Source: JAXGTO01 sp040774885 (lineage in GTDB: Bacteria; Actinomycetota; Coriobacteriia; Coriobacteriales; Eggerthellaceae). From it: a stretch of 54,880 nt of DNA. The position numbers were made by a program, and so were the translations under genes. Numbering within the stretch: the stretch's first letter is position 1; every line of letters starts with the position of its first letter. The stretch covers positions 1 to 54,880 of the forward strand of contig JAXGTO010000014.1 of assembly GCA_040774885.1 (NCBI GenBank), in the 5' to 3' direction. The notes beneath the pieces were generated by a model. The model was not told the origin of the DNA, did no database searches, and saw nothing but the letters and a program-made list of their open reading frames with translations. Below, piece by piece: positions 25,301 to 32,627 of the stretch.

Positions 25301-26999
25301 AAGCGCGCAGCACGGCATCGTTCAAGAAGGTGCCGCCCTGCACGATGACCTTGTTGCCCACATCGTGCGGGTCGCGGATCTTGATGACCTTGAACAGCGC
25401 ATTCTTGATGACGGATATGGCCAGGCCGGCGGCGATATCCCCCACCGTAGCGCCCTCTTTTTGCGCCTGCTTCACGCGGCTGTTCATGAACACCGTGCAG
25501 CGGCTGCCCAGGTCTACCGGACGCTCCGCCTTGATGGCGGTGGCGGCAAAATCGGCGATGTCCAAGTCGAGCCCGCTCGCGAAGCTCTCGATGAAACTGC
25601 CGCAGCCGCTCGAGCAGGCCTCATTGAGCATGATGTGGTCGATGACGCCGTCTTTCACGCGCAGGCACTTCATGTCCTGGCCGCCGATGTCCAAGATGAA
25701 CTCGACGCCGGGCAGCATTTCCTGCGCGCCGCGCAGATGCGCCACCGTTTCTATCTCGCCCGAATCGATGCGCAACGCTTCCAAAAGCAAGCCTTCACCA
25801 TATCCGGTAACCGTGGCGTGGCCGATGCGCAACTTCGACGTCCCGTCCGCATTGCGGGGCAGCTCGGCGTAGAGCTTGGCGATGCCCGCTTTGGCCGTGC
25901 CCAGCACGTCGCCCTTGTTGTTGACGTAATGGGTCCATAGCAACGTGCCGTCTTCGCCGATGAGAACCGCTTTGAAGGTGGTCGAGCCGGCATCGACACC
26001 CAGATAAGCCGTCCCTTCATAGGCAGAAAGATCGCCCTGTTCCACACGCTCGGAATCATGGCGCTTCTTGAATTCGGCGTATTCGGCATCGTCGGCGAAC
26101 AACGGAGGCAAGCGCACCACTTCGCTGCCCTGGATGTCGCCCAGATTGCGCAGACGGTCCACCACGGCTTCGAGCTTTTCAGCCTTGGCTTCCTTCGCAC
26201 CGGCGATGGCGCAGCCGGCGGCCACGAACAAGTGGGCGTTCTCGGGCACGATGATGGCCTCATCGGTCAAATTGAGCGTTTCGTAGAAACGCGTGCGCAA
26301 TTCAGGCAGATATTGCAGCGGACCGCCCAAAAACGCGACGTTGCCGCGAATGGGGCGCCCGCAGGCCAGCCCCGAGATGGTCTGCGTGACCACAGCCTGG
26401 AAGATGGAAGCGGCGATGTCTTCTTTCTTGGCACCCTCGTTGAGCAGCGGCTGAACGTCGGTTTTGGCAAACACGCCGCAGCGGCTGGCTATGGGATAGA
26501 GGATGGTGTGGTGGCTGGCCAGTTCGTTGAGGCCGCCGGCATCGGTGTTGAGCAGCGTCGCCATCTGATCGATGAACGCGCCCGTACCACCTGCGCACGT
26601 GCCGTTCATGCGTTGCTCGATGCCGTTATCGAAGTAGATGATCTTGGCGTCTTCGCCACCCAGCTCGATAGCCACGTCCGTGCGCGGTATGAACGTCTCG
26701 ACGGCGGTCTTCGATGCGATGACTTCCTGCACGAAGTCGACATTGAGCCATTGGGCCAACAGCAATCCGCCGCTGCCCGTGATGGCGATGGTCATTTCCT
26801 TGCCGCCGAAATCGCGTTCGGCTTCTTCGAGCACTTCCACCACGGTGGCCCGCACGTCGGCATGATGGCGCCGATACACGGAGTACTTGATGTCGTTGGC
26901 ATCGTCCAAAATGGCAAGCTTGACGGTGGTGGATCCCACGTCGATGCCGATATGGAGGTTTTCGCCCTGGAGTTCGGTGGTTTCGGTTTGGTCGGTCAT
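22395..26999 (-). CDS. Giant acyl-CoA dehydratase activase: two ASKHA ATPase domains fused to DUF2229 and HgdB-like regions
   Basis: The 1534-aa protein begins with two BcrAD/BadFG-type ATPase domains. The first has GIDVGSTTVK (18-27) and cluster-binding candidates Cys135 (GTCAGGTG) and Cys174 (ASRCGVF). The second has GVDAGSTTFK (about 334-343), Cys462/Cys466 (ACSSGCGSF) and Cys501 (GSRCTVF). A DUF2229 region follows (VGIPRALNMYENYPFWFTFF, SESVCYPAKL), then a 2-hydroxyacyl-CoA-dehydratase-subunit-like C-terminal part (NNDICYPSILVTGQI, QTGGGCRATNYISL). Known small activases of this type use ATP to inject an electron into a dehydratase. Here activator and acceptor-like parts are fused and the reaction is unknown. 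The start at 26999 has AAGGAAG upstream and lies 14 nt after the tetR stop. Confidence 0.88.
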   Translation of the reverse strand: MTDQTETTELQGENLHIGIDVGSTTVKLAILDDANDIKYSVYRRHHADVRATVVEVLEEAERDFGGKEMTIAITGSGGLLLAQWLNVDFVQEVIASKTAVETFIPRTDVAIELGGEDAKIIYFDNGIEQRMNGTCAGGTGAFIDQMATLLNTDAGGLNELASHHTILYPIASRCGVFAKTDVQPLLNEGAKKEDIAASIFQAVVTQTISGLACGRPIRGNVAFLGGPLQYLPELRTRFYETLNLTDEAIIVPENAHLFVAAGCAIAGAKEAKAEKLEAVVDRLRNLGDIQGSEVVRLPPLFADDAEYAEFKKRHDSERVEQGDLSAYEGTAYLGVDAGSTTFKAVLIGEDGTLLWTHYVNNKGDVLGTAKAGIAKLYAELPRNADGTSKLRIGHATVTGYGEGLLLEALRIDSGEIETVAHLRGAQEMLPGVEFILDIGGQDMKCLRVKDGVIDHIMLNEACSSGCGSFIESFASGLDLDIADFAATAIKAERPVDLGSRCTVFMNSRVKQAQKEGATVGDIAAGLAISVIKNALFKVIKIRDPHDVGNKVIVQGGTFLNDAVLRAFEQLSQVEAVRPNIAGNMGAYGAALLARDRAGATGTSTLLSAEQIETLEPTHKTLRCKGCENHCLLTVNDFGVDEDTGKHRRFITGNRCEKGAGIHDESKNVPNLFDWKSHRLFDYEPLAEDDAPRGRVGIPRALNMYENYPFWFTFFTQLGFRVELSDPSTKKTYEAGIESMPSESVCYPAKLSHGHVMNLLDKHPDFIWMPCSKWERQEDEGAGNHYNCPIVMSYSEALRLNIDELRDSDVEFLNPFLPYDQKEYLKKRLFVELVENHPEVMGKHATAPTQQEIDRAVDAAWAEDESFKDDIRAKGEETLKWMEDTHTHGIVLAGRPYHNDPEINHAIPELLTSFGLAVLTEDSIAHLGTLERPIRVVDQWMYHTRLYAAAKVATERRDLDLIQLNSFGCGLDALTTDQVQEILEASGKVYTVLKIDEVSNLGAARIRVRSLLAALKDQADEEAEAQRKQVGGCPVGDVDAVVANMEAAIEAKTGKREAEAASAVAASVERKAESTEFDRVEFTKEMKDAGYTILAPQMAPIHFELLEEVFRSNGYNLDLLPSVDRGAVDAGLKYVNNDICYPSILVTGQIMEAVTSGRYDTDKLAVLITQTGGGCRATNYISLIRKALKAAGLGHIPVISLALQGNLDETNSGFKVTLPMLKQAIYSIFYGDLLMQCLYRTRPYEAEPGAATALFDHWMAQCKKQIFEGEKQGRYKKTVARIVEDFDTLPLTGEGTKPRVGVVGEILVKFHPTANNQVVDVIESEGCEAVVPGLTEFFLFGIAGRIFQKDPLGRSAKGAIGAKAILKLLDGIRKPMNEALDASNRFSAPTSIFELAEYADEILSLCNSMGEGWLLTAEMVELIKTGAPNIVCAQPFACLPNHVVGKSVIKELRRRYHNSNIVAVDYDPGASEVNQLNRIKLMISVAKANLAEKEEEARSTRDEHREGSVPTERESGVVEPVIDAGCDIRTQQEVL

Positions 27000-27013
27000 G
27001 ATTCTCGACTTCC

Positions 27014-27640
27014 TTACAGCTTGATCGATTCGCCGGGTTTGATGAAGAACAGGCGCATGGCGATGAGTGCCATTTCCTGGGATGATTCGCGCATGCCCGT
27101 ATCCATCCAACGGGTGATGATGCCCAAATAGGCTGATGCGAAAAACGCGACGTAGTAATTGACGAACGGCGATGGGTCGCGACGGTACTTTTCGTGCAAA
27201 ACGGACTGTATGAGCTCGGAGCATACGGAATCGCGCAGACGCGGAGCGAAGCGGATATCGCCTCCGGGGCCCATGACGGCATGGAGAAACGCCGACTGGA
27301 CGCGCAGGTAATCGAACAGTTCGACCAACACCGGCAAAGGCCGATGCGCGGCCTGGCTCTTCAAGATAGCCGGCAATGACAGGTCGGCCATGCCTTCTTG
27401 AATCACCCGCAAATCGGCCAGAATCGCTTGTTCCATGGAATCGAGCAGCGCTTCTTTGTCGGCGTAGTGATTGTAGAACGTGGCGCGCGTCACTTCTGCC
27501 GTCGCGCACAGATCAGCCACACCGAATCCGTCGAATCCGCGGTCTTCCGTAAGCCGCACCAACGCATCTTGCAGCGCCGCATCCGTGCGGGCCACTCGAC
27601 GGTCGAGCGTGTTATTTGACACAGTGTCCATTAACGGCAT
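27014..27640 (-). CDS. TetR/AcrR-family regulator upstream of the activase
   Basis: The 208-aa protein has an N-terminal TetR helix-turn-helix (GFGVADLCATAEVTRATFYN, then HYADKEALL) and a helical ligand-binding domain with an aromatic C-terminal part. Start choice is uncertain: GTG at 27670, ATG at 27640 and ATG at 27631 are all in frame with weak ribosome sites; I chose 27640. An 11-nt inverted repeat GACACAGTGTC (27618-27628) lies just inside the gene and might act in autoregulation. It heads the run to the activase, rsmI and the YgjP-like gene and is divergent from DUF711. Confidence 0.85.
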   Translation of the reverse strand: MPLMDTVSNNTLDRRVARTDAALQDALVRLTEDRGFDGFGVADLCATAEVTRATFYNHYADKEALLDSMEQAILADLRVIQEGMADLSLPAILKSQAAHRPLPVLVELFDYLRVQSAFLHAVMGPGGDIRFAPRLRDSVCSELIQSVLHEKYRRDPSPFVNYYVAFFASAYLGIITRWMDTGMRESSQEMALIAMRLFFIKPGESIKL

Positions 27641-27725
27641 TGTACGCCGCACGTCCTCTGAGGGCAACACGATGCCGCCGCATCAATCGAATTCCATAAT
27701 CGCAGTGCATAGCGGGTCGCTTCGC

Positions 27726-27731
27726 TATAAT
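27726..27731 (+). promoter_or_regulatory. Candidate -10 box of the DUF711 gene
   Basis: TATAAT lies 36 nt before the ATG at 27768, in the divergent gap with tetR. A convincing -35 box was not found. Confidence 0.45.
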
Positions 27732-27767
27732 AGGCGCCACACTCGTCAACCGAAAGGACGCCGCGCC

Positions 27768-29132
27768 ATGCAGATCACCCCTGCGGAAATAGCCGAAACC
27801 CTGGCCATGGTCAACAAGGAGCACTTGGACATCCGCACCATCACCCTGGGGCTCAACCTGCGCGGTTGCACCTGTTCCGATATCGACACCCTGGCAACCA
27901 AGGTTTACGACCGCATGACTTCTGCGGCCGAGAAGCTGGTTCCCACCGCCGAACAGCTCGAACGCGAATTCGGCATTCCCATCGTCAACAAACGCATATC
28001 CGTGACGCCCATCGCCGAGATCTGCGCCGCCACCGATGCCACCGACTTGACCCCCATCGCCTTGGCCATGGATCGCGCCGCAAAAGAAGTCGGCGTCGAT
28101 TTCGTGGGCGGATTTTCGGCTTTGGTGCACAAAGGCGCCAGCCGATCTGACAACAACCTGATGGAGTCCATCCCCTCGGCGTTGGCCGCCACCGACTTCG
28201 TGTGCTCGAGCGTCAACGTGGGGTCCACGCGCGCCGGCATCAACATGGACGCGCTGCTCAAGATGGCCGGCATCGTCAAGGCCACCGCAAAAGCCACCGC
28301 CGACCGCCAGTGCATCGGCGCCGGAAAATTGGTGGTGTTCTGCAACGCGGTGGAAGACAACCCGTTCATGGCAGGTGCCTTCCATGGCAGCGGTGAAGCG
28401 GACGAAGTGGTCAACGTGGGCGTTTCCGGGCCCGGCGTGGTACGTGCGGTACTGGCCGACCTGCCAAAAGACGCGGGCCTGACCGCCGTGGCCGAGGCCA
28501 TCAAAGCCACGGCATTCAAGATCACACGCGCCGGCGAATTGATGGCGCGCGAAGCAAGCGCACGGCTGGGTGCGCAAAAGGGCATCCTCGATTTGAGCCT
28601 GGCCCCCACCCCTGCAGAAGGCGACAGCGTGGCCGAGATTCTGGAAGCCATCGGCGTGGGCACCTGCGGCGGCCCCGGCACCACGGCGGCTCTGGCCATG
28701 CTCAACGATGCCGTCAAAAAGGGCGGCGTCATGGCTTCGAGCAGCGTCGGAGGCCTTTCGGGCGCGTTCATCCCCGTATCGGAGGATGCCGGCATGATCC
28801 GGGCGGCCGAAGCGGGAGCCTTGACGCTCGAGAAGCTGGAAGCCATGACCTGCGTGTGCAGCGTGGGGCTCGACATGATTGCCATCCCCGGCGACACGAG
28901 CGTGGAAACCATCGCCGGCATCATCGCCGACGAAGCAGCCATCGGCATGATCAACAACAAGACCACGGCTGTGCGCGTCATTCCCGCCATCGGCAAGAAG
29001 GTGGGCGACCGCCTCGACTTCGGCGGCTTGCTGGGATACGCCCCCGTCATGCCCGTCAACCAGAACGCCGGTACCGTGTTCGCCCATCGCGGCGGCCGCA
29101 TGCCCGCCCCTATCAACAGCCTGAAGAACTAG
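27768..29132 (+). CDS. DUF711 / PFL-family protein (UPF0210)
   Basis: The 454-aa protein matches the UPF0210/DUF711 family, a conserved single-domain family distantly linked to glycyl-radical-like folds but without proven function. Diagnostic stretches are MDIRTITLG-like LDIRTITLGLNLRGC near residue 20, FVGGFSALVHKG, VNVGSTRAGINMDA, NVGVSGPGVV and a C-terminal GGRMPAPI. GAAAGGACG lies 8 nt before the ATG. In many genomes a small ACT-domain protein gene precedes DUF711; none is seen here. It has its own promoter and a strong terminator, so it is likely monocistronic. Confidence 0.9.
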   Translation: MQITPAEIAETLAMVNKEHLDIRTITLGLNLRGCTCSDIDTLATKVYDRMTSAAEKLVPTAEQLEREFGIPIVNKRISVTPIAEICAATDATDLTPIALAMDRAAKEVGVDFVGGFSALVHKGASRSDNNLMESIPSALAATDFVCSSVNVGSTRAGINMDALLKMAGIVKATAKATADRQCIGAGKLVVFCNAVEDNPFMAGAFHGSGEADEVVNVGVSGPGVVRAVLADLPKDAGLTAVAEAIKATAFKITRAGELMAREASARLGAQKGILDLSLAPTPAEGDSVAEILEAIGVGTCGGPGTTAALAMLNDAVKKGGVMASSSVGGLSGAFIPVSEDAGMIRAAEAGALTLEKLEAMTCVCSVGLDMIAIPGDTSVETIAGIIADEAAIGMINNKTTAVRVIPAIGKKVGDRLDFGGLLGYAPVMPVNQNAGTVFAHRGGRMPAPINSLKN

Positions 29133-29145
29133 TCTGAGCAGCCAG

Positions 29146-29200
29146 AGACTCCAAAGCCCCGAAGCGCACTGTTTCGGGGCTTTGGAGTCTAGTTGTTGTT
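29146..29200 (+). terminator. Strong rho-independent terminator of the DUF711 gene
   Basis: AGACTCCAAAGCCCCGAA (29146-29163) pairs perfectly with 29173-29190, giving an 18-bp stem with a 9-nt loop, followed by the T-rich AGTTGTTGTTTTG. It lies 14 nt after the stop codon. Confidence 0.93.
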
Positions 29201-29271
29201 TTGATCATTAGTCCCAGACGCGAACCCAAAGTTCCTGAGCCCAGAGCCGCAATGCGAACTCTGTGCTTAAA

Positions 29272-29307
29272 GGTTTGCAGTCGTGGCACCCGACTTCAGA
29301 CCCCAAA
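29272..29307. repeat. Direct repeat copy 1 (36 nt)
   Basis: Begins GGTTTGCAGTCGTGGCACCC and ends TTCAGACCCCAAA. It differs from copy 2 at 2 of 36 positions; the start-to-start distance is 66 nt. No recognised repeat family. Confidence 0.8.
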
Positions 29308-29337
29308 CGATGGCGGCGTTGCGGTCGGTAACCTCGG

Positions 29338-29373
29338 GGTTTGCAGTCGTGGCACCCGGGTTCAGACCCCAAA
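29338..29373. repeat. Direct repeat copy 2 (36 nt)
   Basis: Same sequence as copy 1 except GG for AC at repeat positions 22-23. Only two copies were seen, so it is not a CRISPR array. Confidence 0.8.
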
Positions 29374-29494
29374 ATCACGAACCTTGGGCTCCGAAGCTCG
29401 ACCGCTCAATAACGAAGGCCATGAATCACATAATCGCGATCAAAAATGACTTTGCACTCGCGTAAATCCGTTAAATAAAATGTGGTTTCTCGTT

Positions 29495-29650
29495 TTCTGT
29501 TCAAAAACGCGTATTTTGCGGGAGAGTTGTTGCTTATATATCTCTTTTTTCATCTTATACGGTTCTACGAGCTGATAAAGACCTTACTATTCGACTTATA
29601 AGCAACTATTTCAAAGCAATTCTCCGCAAAATACAGAATTTTGAACAGAA
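29495..29650. repeat. Long imperfect inverted repeat in AT-rich DNA
   Basis: The left arm (29495-29538) runs TTCTGTTCAAAA ... TATTTTGCGG ... TTGCTTATA. The right arm (29597-29650) read backwards gives TTCTGTTCAAAA, TATTTTGCGG and TTGCTTATA in the same order, with an extra 11 or so bases before the last block. About 58 nt separate the arms. This could fold into a cruciform or a long RNA hairpin, or mark the ends of a small non-coding element. Confidence 0.75.
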
Positions 29651-29700
29651 TTCTCAAAACTTGCTGCAAAAAGAGCTTTTACCGCAAGGCCCACAAGCAA

Positions 29701-30657
29701 TCAACGAGTCGTCATCAGGAGAGTCCGGCGTAGGTCGCGTCGTTGCGGCGTCATGCAATCCGCGCCATGCTGAAAGCGCTTTCCCAGCAAACGGGCCACC
29801 TGATGCGCAGCTTTGTCCAGCGCCATCGCATCCATGATCTGCTTGCGCGTGATAGAAATCACCGTTATTCCCAGAGAAGCCAAAGCATTGCGTCGGCGCG
29901 AGTCCTCGCTAATGCGCTCCGACCCTACGTGGAATTCATCACTATCGTATTCGATGGCAACATGAGCGTCAGCCCAGTATTCATCACATTCATACCAACG
30001 CTTATCAACCATGGGGCGAGCAATGCTGCTGTAATTCACGCGATAGTTGAGCTGAGGCCAAGGGAGGCCATAACCACCCAAAAGCGGCGGCAAGCATAAA
30101 AGCATCACCAGAGCGGTTTCCATCGGAGATGCAGAGCCATCTAAGACGAATCGAGCACAGCGCTGAGCCTGCGGACGACCGTTGAAGCCGCTCATGCGTT
30201 CTATTTGACCTGACAATTGGCGGGATGATATCAAGGGCGGCCTCTTGAAAAAACCATCGCCTCCATTGGCAGGGAGCGAATAGTTCCCGCAAAACTCGAA
30301 GCCCAATGCAATGCTCTGGGCGAGATTCCAACACGATGCCATCTGAATGAAACACGACGCAGGAGAATCAACAGCTATGCCGCTTGAAACCTTCAGCATC
30401 GAGCCCGGGACGACAGGTGCGGTACGCACGTGGGCAACCACTCCCGCAACCTCTTTGCGCAAACGGGCTTCCATCACTGCAAGATGGACAGGAGTAGAAC
30501 AGTGAGCGCATAAACCCTCGGCATGGATAGCGCGCAAAGCATCGTCGTCCAATACGGCTCTGCCAGCCTTGTCAGTGGGCAGCGGGTCAAAATGACGTCG
30601 TCCCGATTCGGGAGAGCGCCAAAACTCAAGCGCTGATGTGCGGCTCAATACATACAT
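29701..30657 (-). CDS. Endonuclease-like protein with DUF559/Vsr-type C-terminal domain
   Basis: The 318-aa protein is not recognised in full. The last 100 residues contain VAIEYDSDEFHVG and a following RRRNALASLGITVISITRKQ, the pattern of the PD-(D/E)XK fold in DUF559/Vsr-like nucleases (Glu and Asp in the E-Y-D-S-D stretch, then a basic helix). The N-terminal part starts MYVLSRTSALEFWRS and contains a CAHC-like pair (GLCAHCSTPVHL). I preferred the ATG at 30657 to the GTG 99 nt upstream because the protein start looks conserved-like and the upstream part overlaps repeats. Its base composition and repeat-rich surroundings suggest an accessory gene. A role in defence is a guess. Confidence 0.6.
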   Translation of the reverse strand: MYVLSRTSALEFWRSPESGRRHFDPLPTDKAGRAVLDDDALRAIHAEGLCAHCSTPVHLAVMEARLRKEVAGVVAHVRTAPVVPGSMLKVSSGIAVDSPASCFIQMASCWNLAQSIALGFEFCGNYSLPANGGDGFFKRPPLISSRQLSGQIERMSGFNGRPQAQRCARFVLDGSASPMETALVMLLCLPPLLGGYGLPWPQLNYRVNYSSIARPMVDKRWYECDEYWADAHVAIEYDSDEFHVGSERISEDSRRRNALASLGITVISITRKQIMDAMALDKAAHQVARLLGKRFQHGADCMTPQRRDLRRTLLMTTR

Positions 30658-30683
30658 GGCTCTGACATCGTAGCGTCGAAATC

Positions 30684-30703
30684 TTGCAACGATCCTGCAG
30701 AAA
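30684..30703. repeat. Upstream repeat copy 1 of the endonuclease-like gene
   Basis: TTGCAACGATCCTGCAGAAA matches the copy 44 nt away at 17 of 20 positions; both end in ATCCTGCAGAAA. They lie 27-90 nt upstream of the chosen start. Confidence 0.6.
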
Positions 30704-30727
30704 CCCTGCATCGCCTTTACAGTGATG

Positions 30728-30747
30728 CTGCAGCAATCCTGCAGAAA
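30728..30747. repeat. Upstream repeat copy 2 of the endonuclease-like gene
   Basis: CTGCAGCAATCCTGCAGAAA contains two CTGCAG palindromes. Paired with copy 1 it could form a tandem operator for the gene downstream on the minus strand. Confidence 0.6.
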
Positions 30748-30842
30748 TCTCCTCACCCTAGCGCGTAAGCTCTCCTTGCCATAAAACTATGCGGTATCCT
30801 TGCGCGGAAGTTGGGCAGTGCAATCCTTGCAGCCAGAGCAAG

Positions 30843-32609
30843 CTACGAAACGATTCCGAGGGGTCTTCCCAGATGGAAGATCTGGGGAGCGCAACCGGTG
30901 CCATTGATCGCATTGGTTATGGGATCTGTTTCGCAGGGGAGAAAATACAGGTAACCGCCGTTGGTCGGCTCGAAAAACGTATCCCACCACTCACTTGTCG
31001 CGGCAGAGAAACGCGATGTATCGGCCAGCCTAATGTGGGGAAGGTTGTCGTGCGAAGCATCCTGAGATGCCCCGGACACGTGCTGGACATACGTGAGGGC
31101 AACGGTCGTCCCATTGAATGTATCGGCAGTGCCACCCGTAGATGTGACTTTCGTAGGATAGCCATCCTCATTGCACTCGAACGTGCAATACGTCGTCAAG
31201 GAGGTGCTGTTCACCTGCATCTCGACAGGCTTGCCCTCAGCATCGTACTCAACGGTGCTCGTCGTCGGGCTGCCCCCGCTCGTCGTCTTGGCAACTGACG
31301 TGCAGTAACCTTGATCATCGTAAGAATACTGTTCCGCGCTCGCCGAGGTAGAAGTCTTGCCGTTGTAACTCGAGGTTGCGTTCGAATCGCAGCCGGATAG
31401 CTGTCCAGCGGCATTCTTCGAATACGTCGTGGTCTTGACGGTGCTCGAACTTGAGCCTTGATTCGCTATAAGCTCGTCGTTTTCATCAACTTTTGCCAAG
31501 ACCGAACCAACATATGACAAAGACCGGTCGTATGCAGAGTACTGCTGGCCCGTGTATCCAAAGATACTCTCTACATGGGAAGACTCGAGCATTCCATCGG
31601 CATTCCACTGCAACGACGAATCGAACTCTGTTTTGCTGACCGAACTATCAGCGCATATAAGATTGCGGGAAACCACCCTTCCGTTTTCGTCGTAAGCATA
31701 GGTGATCGTCATATCCGAGTTGGAACCGCTCGTCTGCGAACCATTGTTCCTGGCAGCGGGCGGCCCGGACACGCTGGACAACCGGCCCTGACCGTCATAG
31801 CTATAGGTTCGGTCGTTGGCCTTGATCATGCGACCTTCACCGTCATAGGAAATATTCAATGTGCTGGTACCGTAAGCTTTTCCATTGGAAGCCATGGTAA
31901 CCGCAGCGCTGGTAAGGAGGTCCTCGGTCGCGTAATCGTTCTTTCCGGTTTCAACCTTCACGTCCGGATTGCAATAAACGCTTTGGATGCTGGGGCAATC
32001 CGACAAATCGAGCTCAGTGACCTTGCTGCCGCGCAGGTCAAGATATTGCAGGCTGGTGCAACCGGAAAGATCGATGCTGGAAACCGGCACATCGACGGCA
32101 TCGATGCTGGCGAGATTCGGGAAATCGGAAAGACCGGACACCTCCGACACATCAGTCCCCTCTTGTGCTAAATCGATATAGGTGACAGCGGCAGCTTCAT
32201 CTTTGGAGAGTTTGCCATCACCATCGCCATCAGCAACATGCTCCACCACGGCCCGCATCCCCTCGTCGGAAAACGCGTTGGCGATATCGACGTCGGCATT
32301 GAAGAACATGAACAGATAGGCTGCCAAGCCCACGGCAACGACCGCGCAGGCGGCGCCGAGCCCGATGAACAGGTTGCGCCGCGACTTGGCCTTGGGTTGC
32401 GGCTGCGCATCACCAACCGGCTGCAGAATCTCAACATCTTGCCCATCGCAATCCGTTGCTGCGGGCTCCACGCCATCGACCGGCTGCGGCACTTCAACGC
32501 GCTGTTCGCCGCCAACCGCCGCCAACGCCGCGCCGTCAACCGGCTTGCCGCAATTCGGGCAAAAGGCCACGCCGTCTTCGAGTGGTTTTCCGCATCCCGT
32601 GCAAAACAT
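30843..32609 (-). CDS. Zinc-ribbon membrane protein with EF-hand, leucine-rich-like and YD-like repeat exterior
   Basis: The 588-aa protein has a cytoplasmic double-CXXC zinc ribbon (Cys3, 6, 17, 20), a Pro/Gln-rich linker and one membrane helix (about 81-103). The exterior follows: an EF-hand/dockerin-like calcium loop DGDGDGKLSKDE (127-138), a short leucine-rich stretch (LASIDAVDVP, LQYLDLRGSKVTELDLSDC) and several tyrosine-rich YD-like repeats (YSYDGQGRLSSV, YAYDENGRVVSR, YSYDDQGYCTSV). No function is known to me. The ATG at 32609 is better spaced from the GGGGG site than the one 6 nt upstream. It follows a paralogous zinc-ribbon gene on the same strand, 18 nt away. Confidence 0.78.
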   Translation of the reverse strand: MFCTGCGKPLEDGVAFCPNCGKPVDGAALAAVGGEQRVEVPQPVDGVEPAATDCDGQDVEILQPVGDAQPQPKAKSRRNLFIGLGAACAVVAVGLAAYLFMFFNADVDIANAFSDEGMRAVVEHVADGDGDGKLSKDEAAAVTYIDLAQEGTDVSEVSGLSDFPNLASIDAVDVPVSSIDLSGCTSLQYLDLRGSKVTELDLSDCPSIQSVYCNPDVKVETGKNDYATEDLLTSAAVTMASNGKAYGTSTLNISYDGEGRMIKANDRTYSYDGQGRLSSVSGPPAARNNGSQTSGSNSDMTITYAYDENGRVVSRNLICADSSVSKTEFDSSLQWNADGMLESSHVESIFGYTGQQYSAYDRSLSYVGSVLAKVDENDELIANQGSSSSTVKTTTYSKNAAGQLSGCDSNATSSYNGKTSTSASAEQYSYDDQGYCTSVAKTTSGGSPTTSTVEYDAEGKPVEMQVNSTSLTTYCTFECNEDGYPTKVTSTGGTADTFNGTTVALTYVQHVSGASQDASHDNLPHIRLADTSRFSAATSEWWDTFFEPTNGGYLYFLPCETDPITNAINGTGCAPQIFHLGRPLGIVS

Positions 32610-32627
32610 CCCCATCCCCCGTCTATG

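Larger units (their letters stand above)
29201..29700. other. 500-nt gene-free stretch with repeats and an AT-rich core
   Basis: No convincing gene lies between the DUF711 terminator and the endonuclease-like gene. The first half holds a direct repeat of 36 nt; the second half is clearly richer in A and T than its surroundings and holds a long imperfect inverted repeat. It may be a remnant of a mobile element or a regulatory/structural DNA site. Confidence 0.6.

Noticed and set aside
21543..25940. Open frame of 1465 codons on the plus strand
   Set aside because: It is antisense to the activase and rsmI genes. Its product has His/Gly/Arg-rich composition without any domain, as expected for the shadow of a GC-rich gene.
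27618..27628. TetR operator GACACAGTGTC
   Set aside because: It lies inside the start of the tetR coding frame and is short; a chance palindrome cannot be excluded, so it was mentioned only in the gene entry.
29272..29373. Possible CRISPR array
   Set aside because: Only two repeat copies with a 30-nt gap, mismatches between copies and no cas genes nearby.
29495..29650. Insertion sequence ends
   Set aside because: No transposase gene lies between or next to the inverted arms, so it cannot be called an insertion sequence; it was kept as an unexplained repeat.
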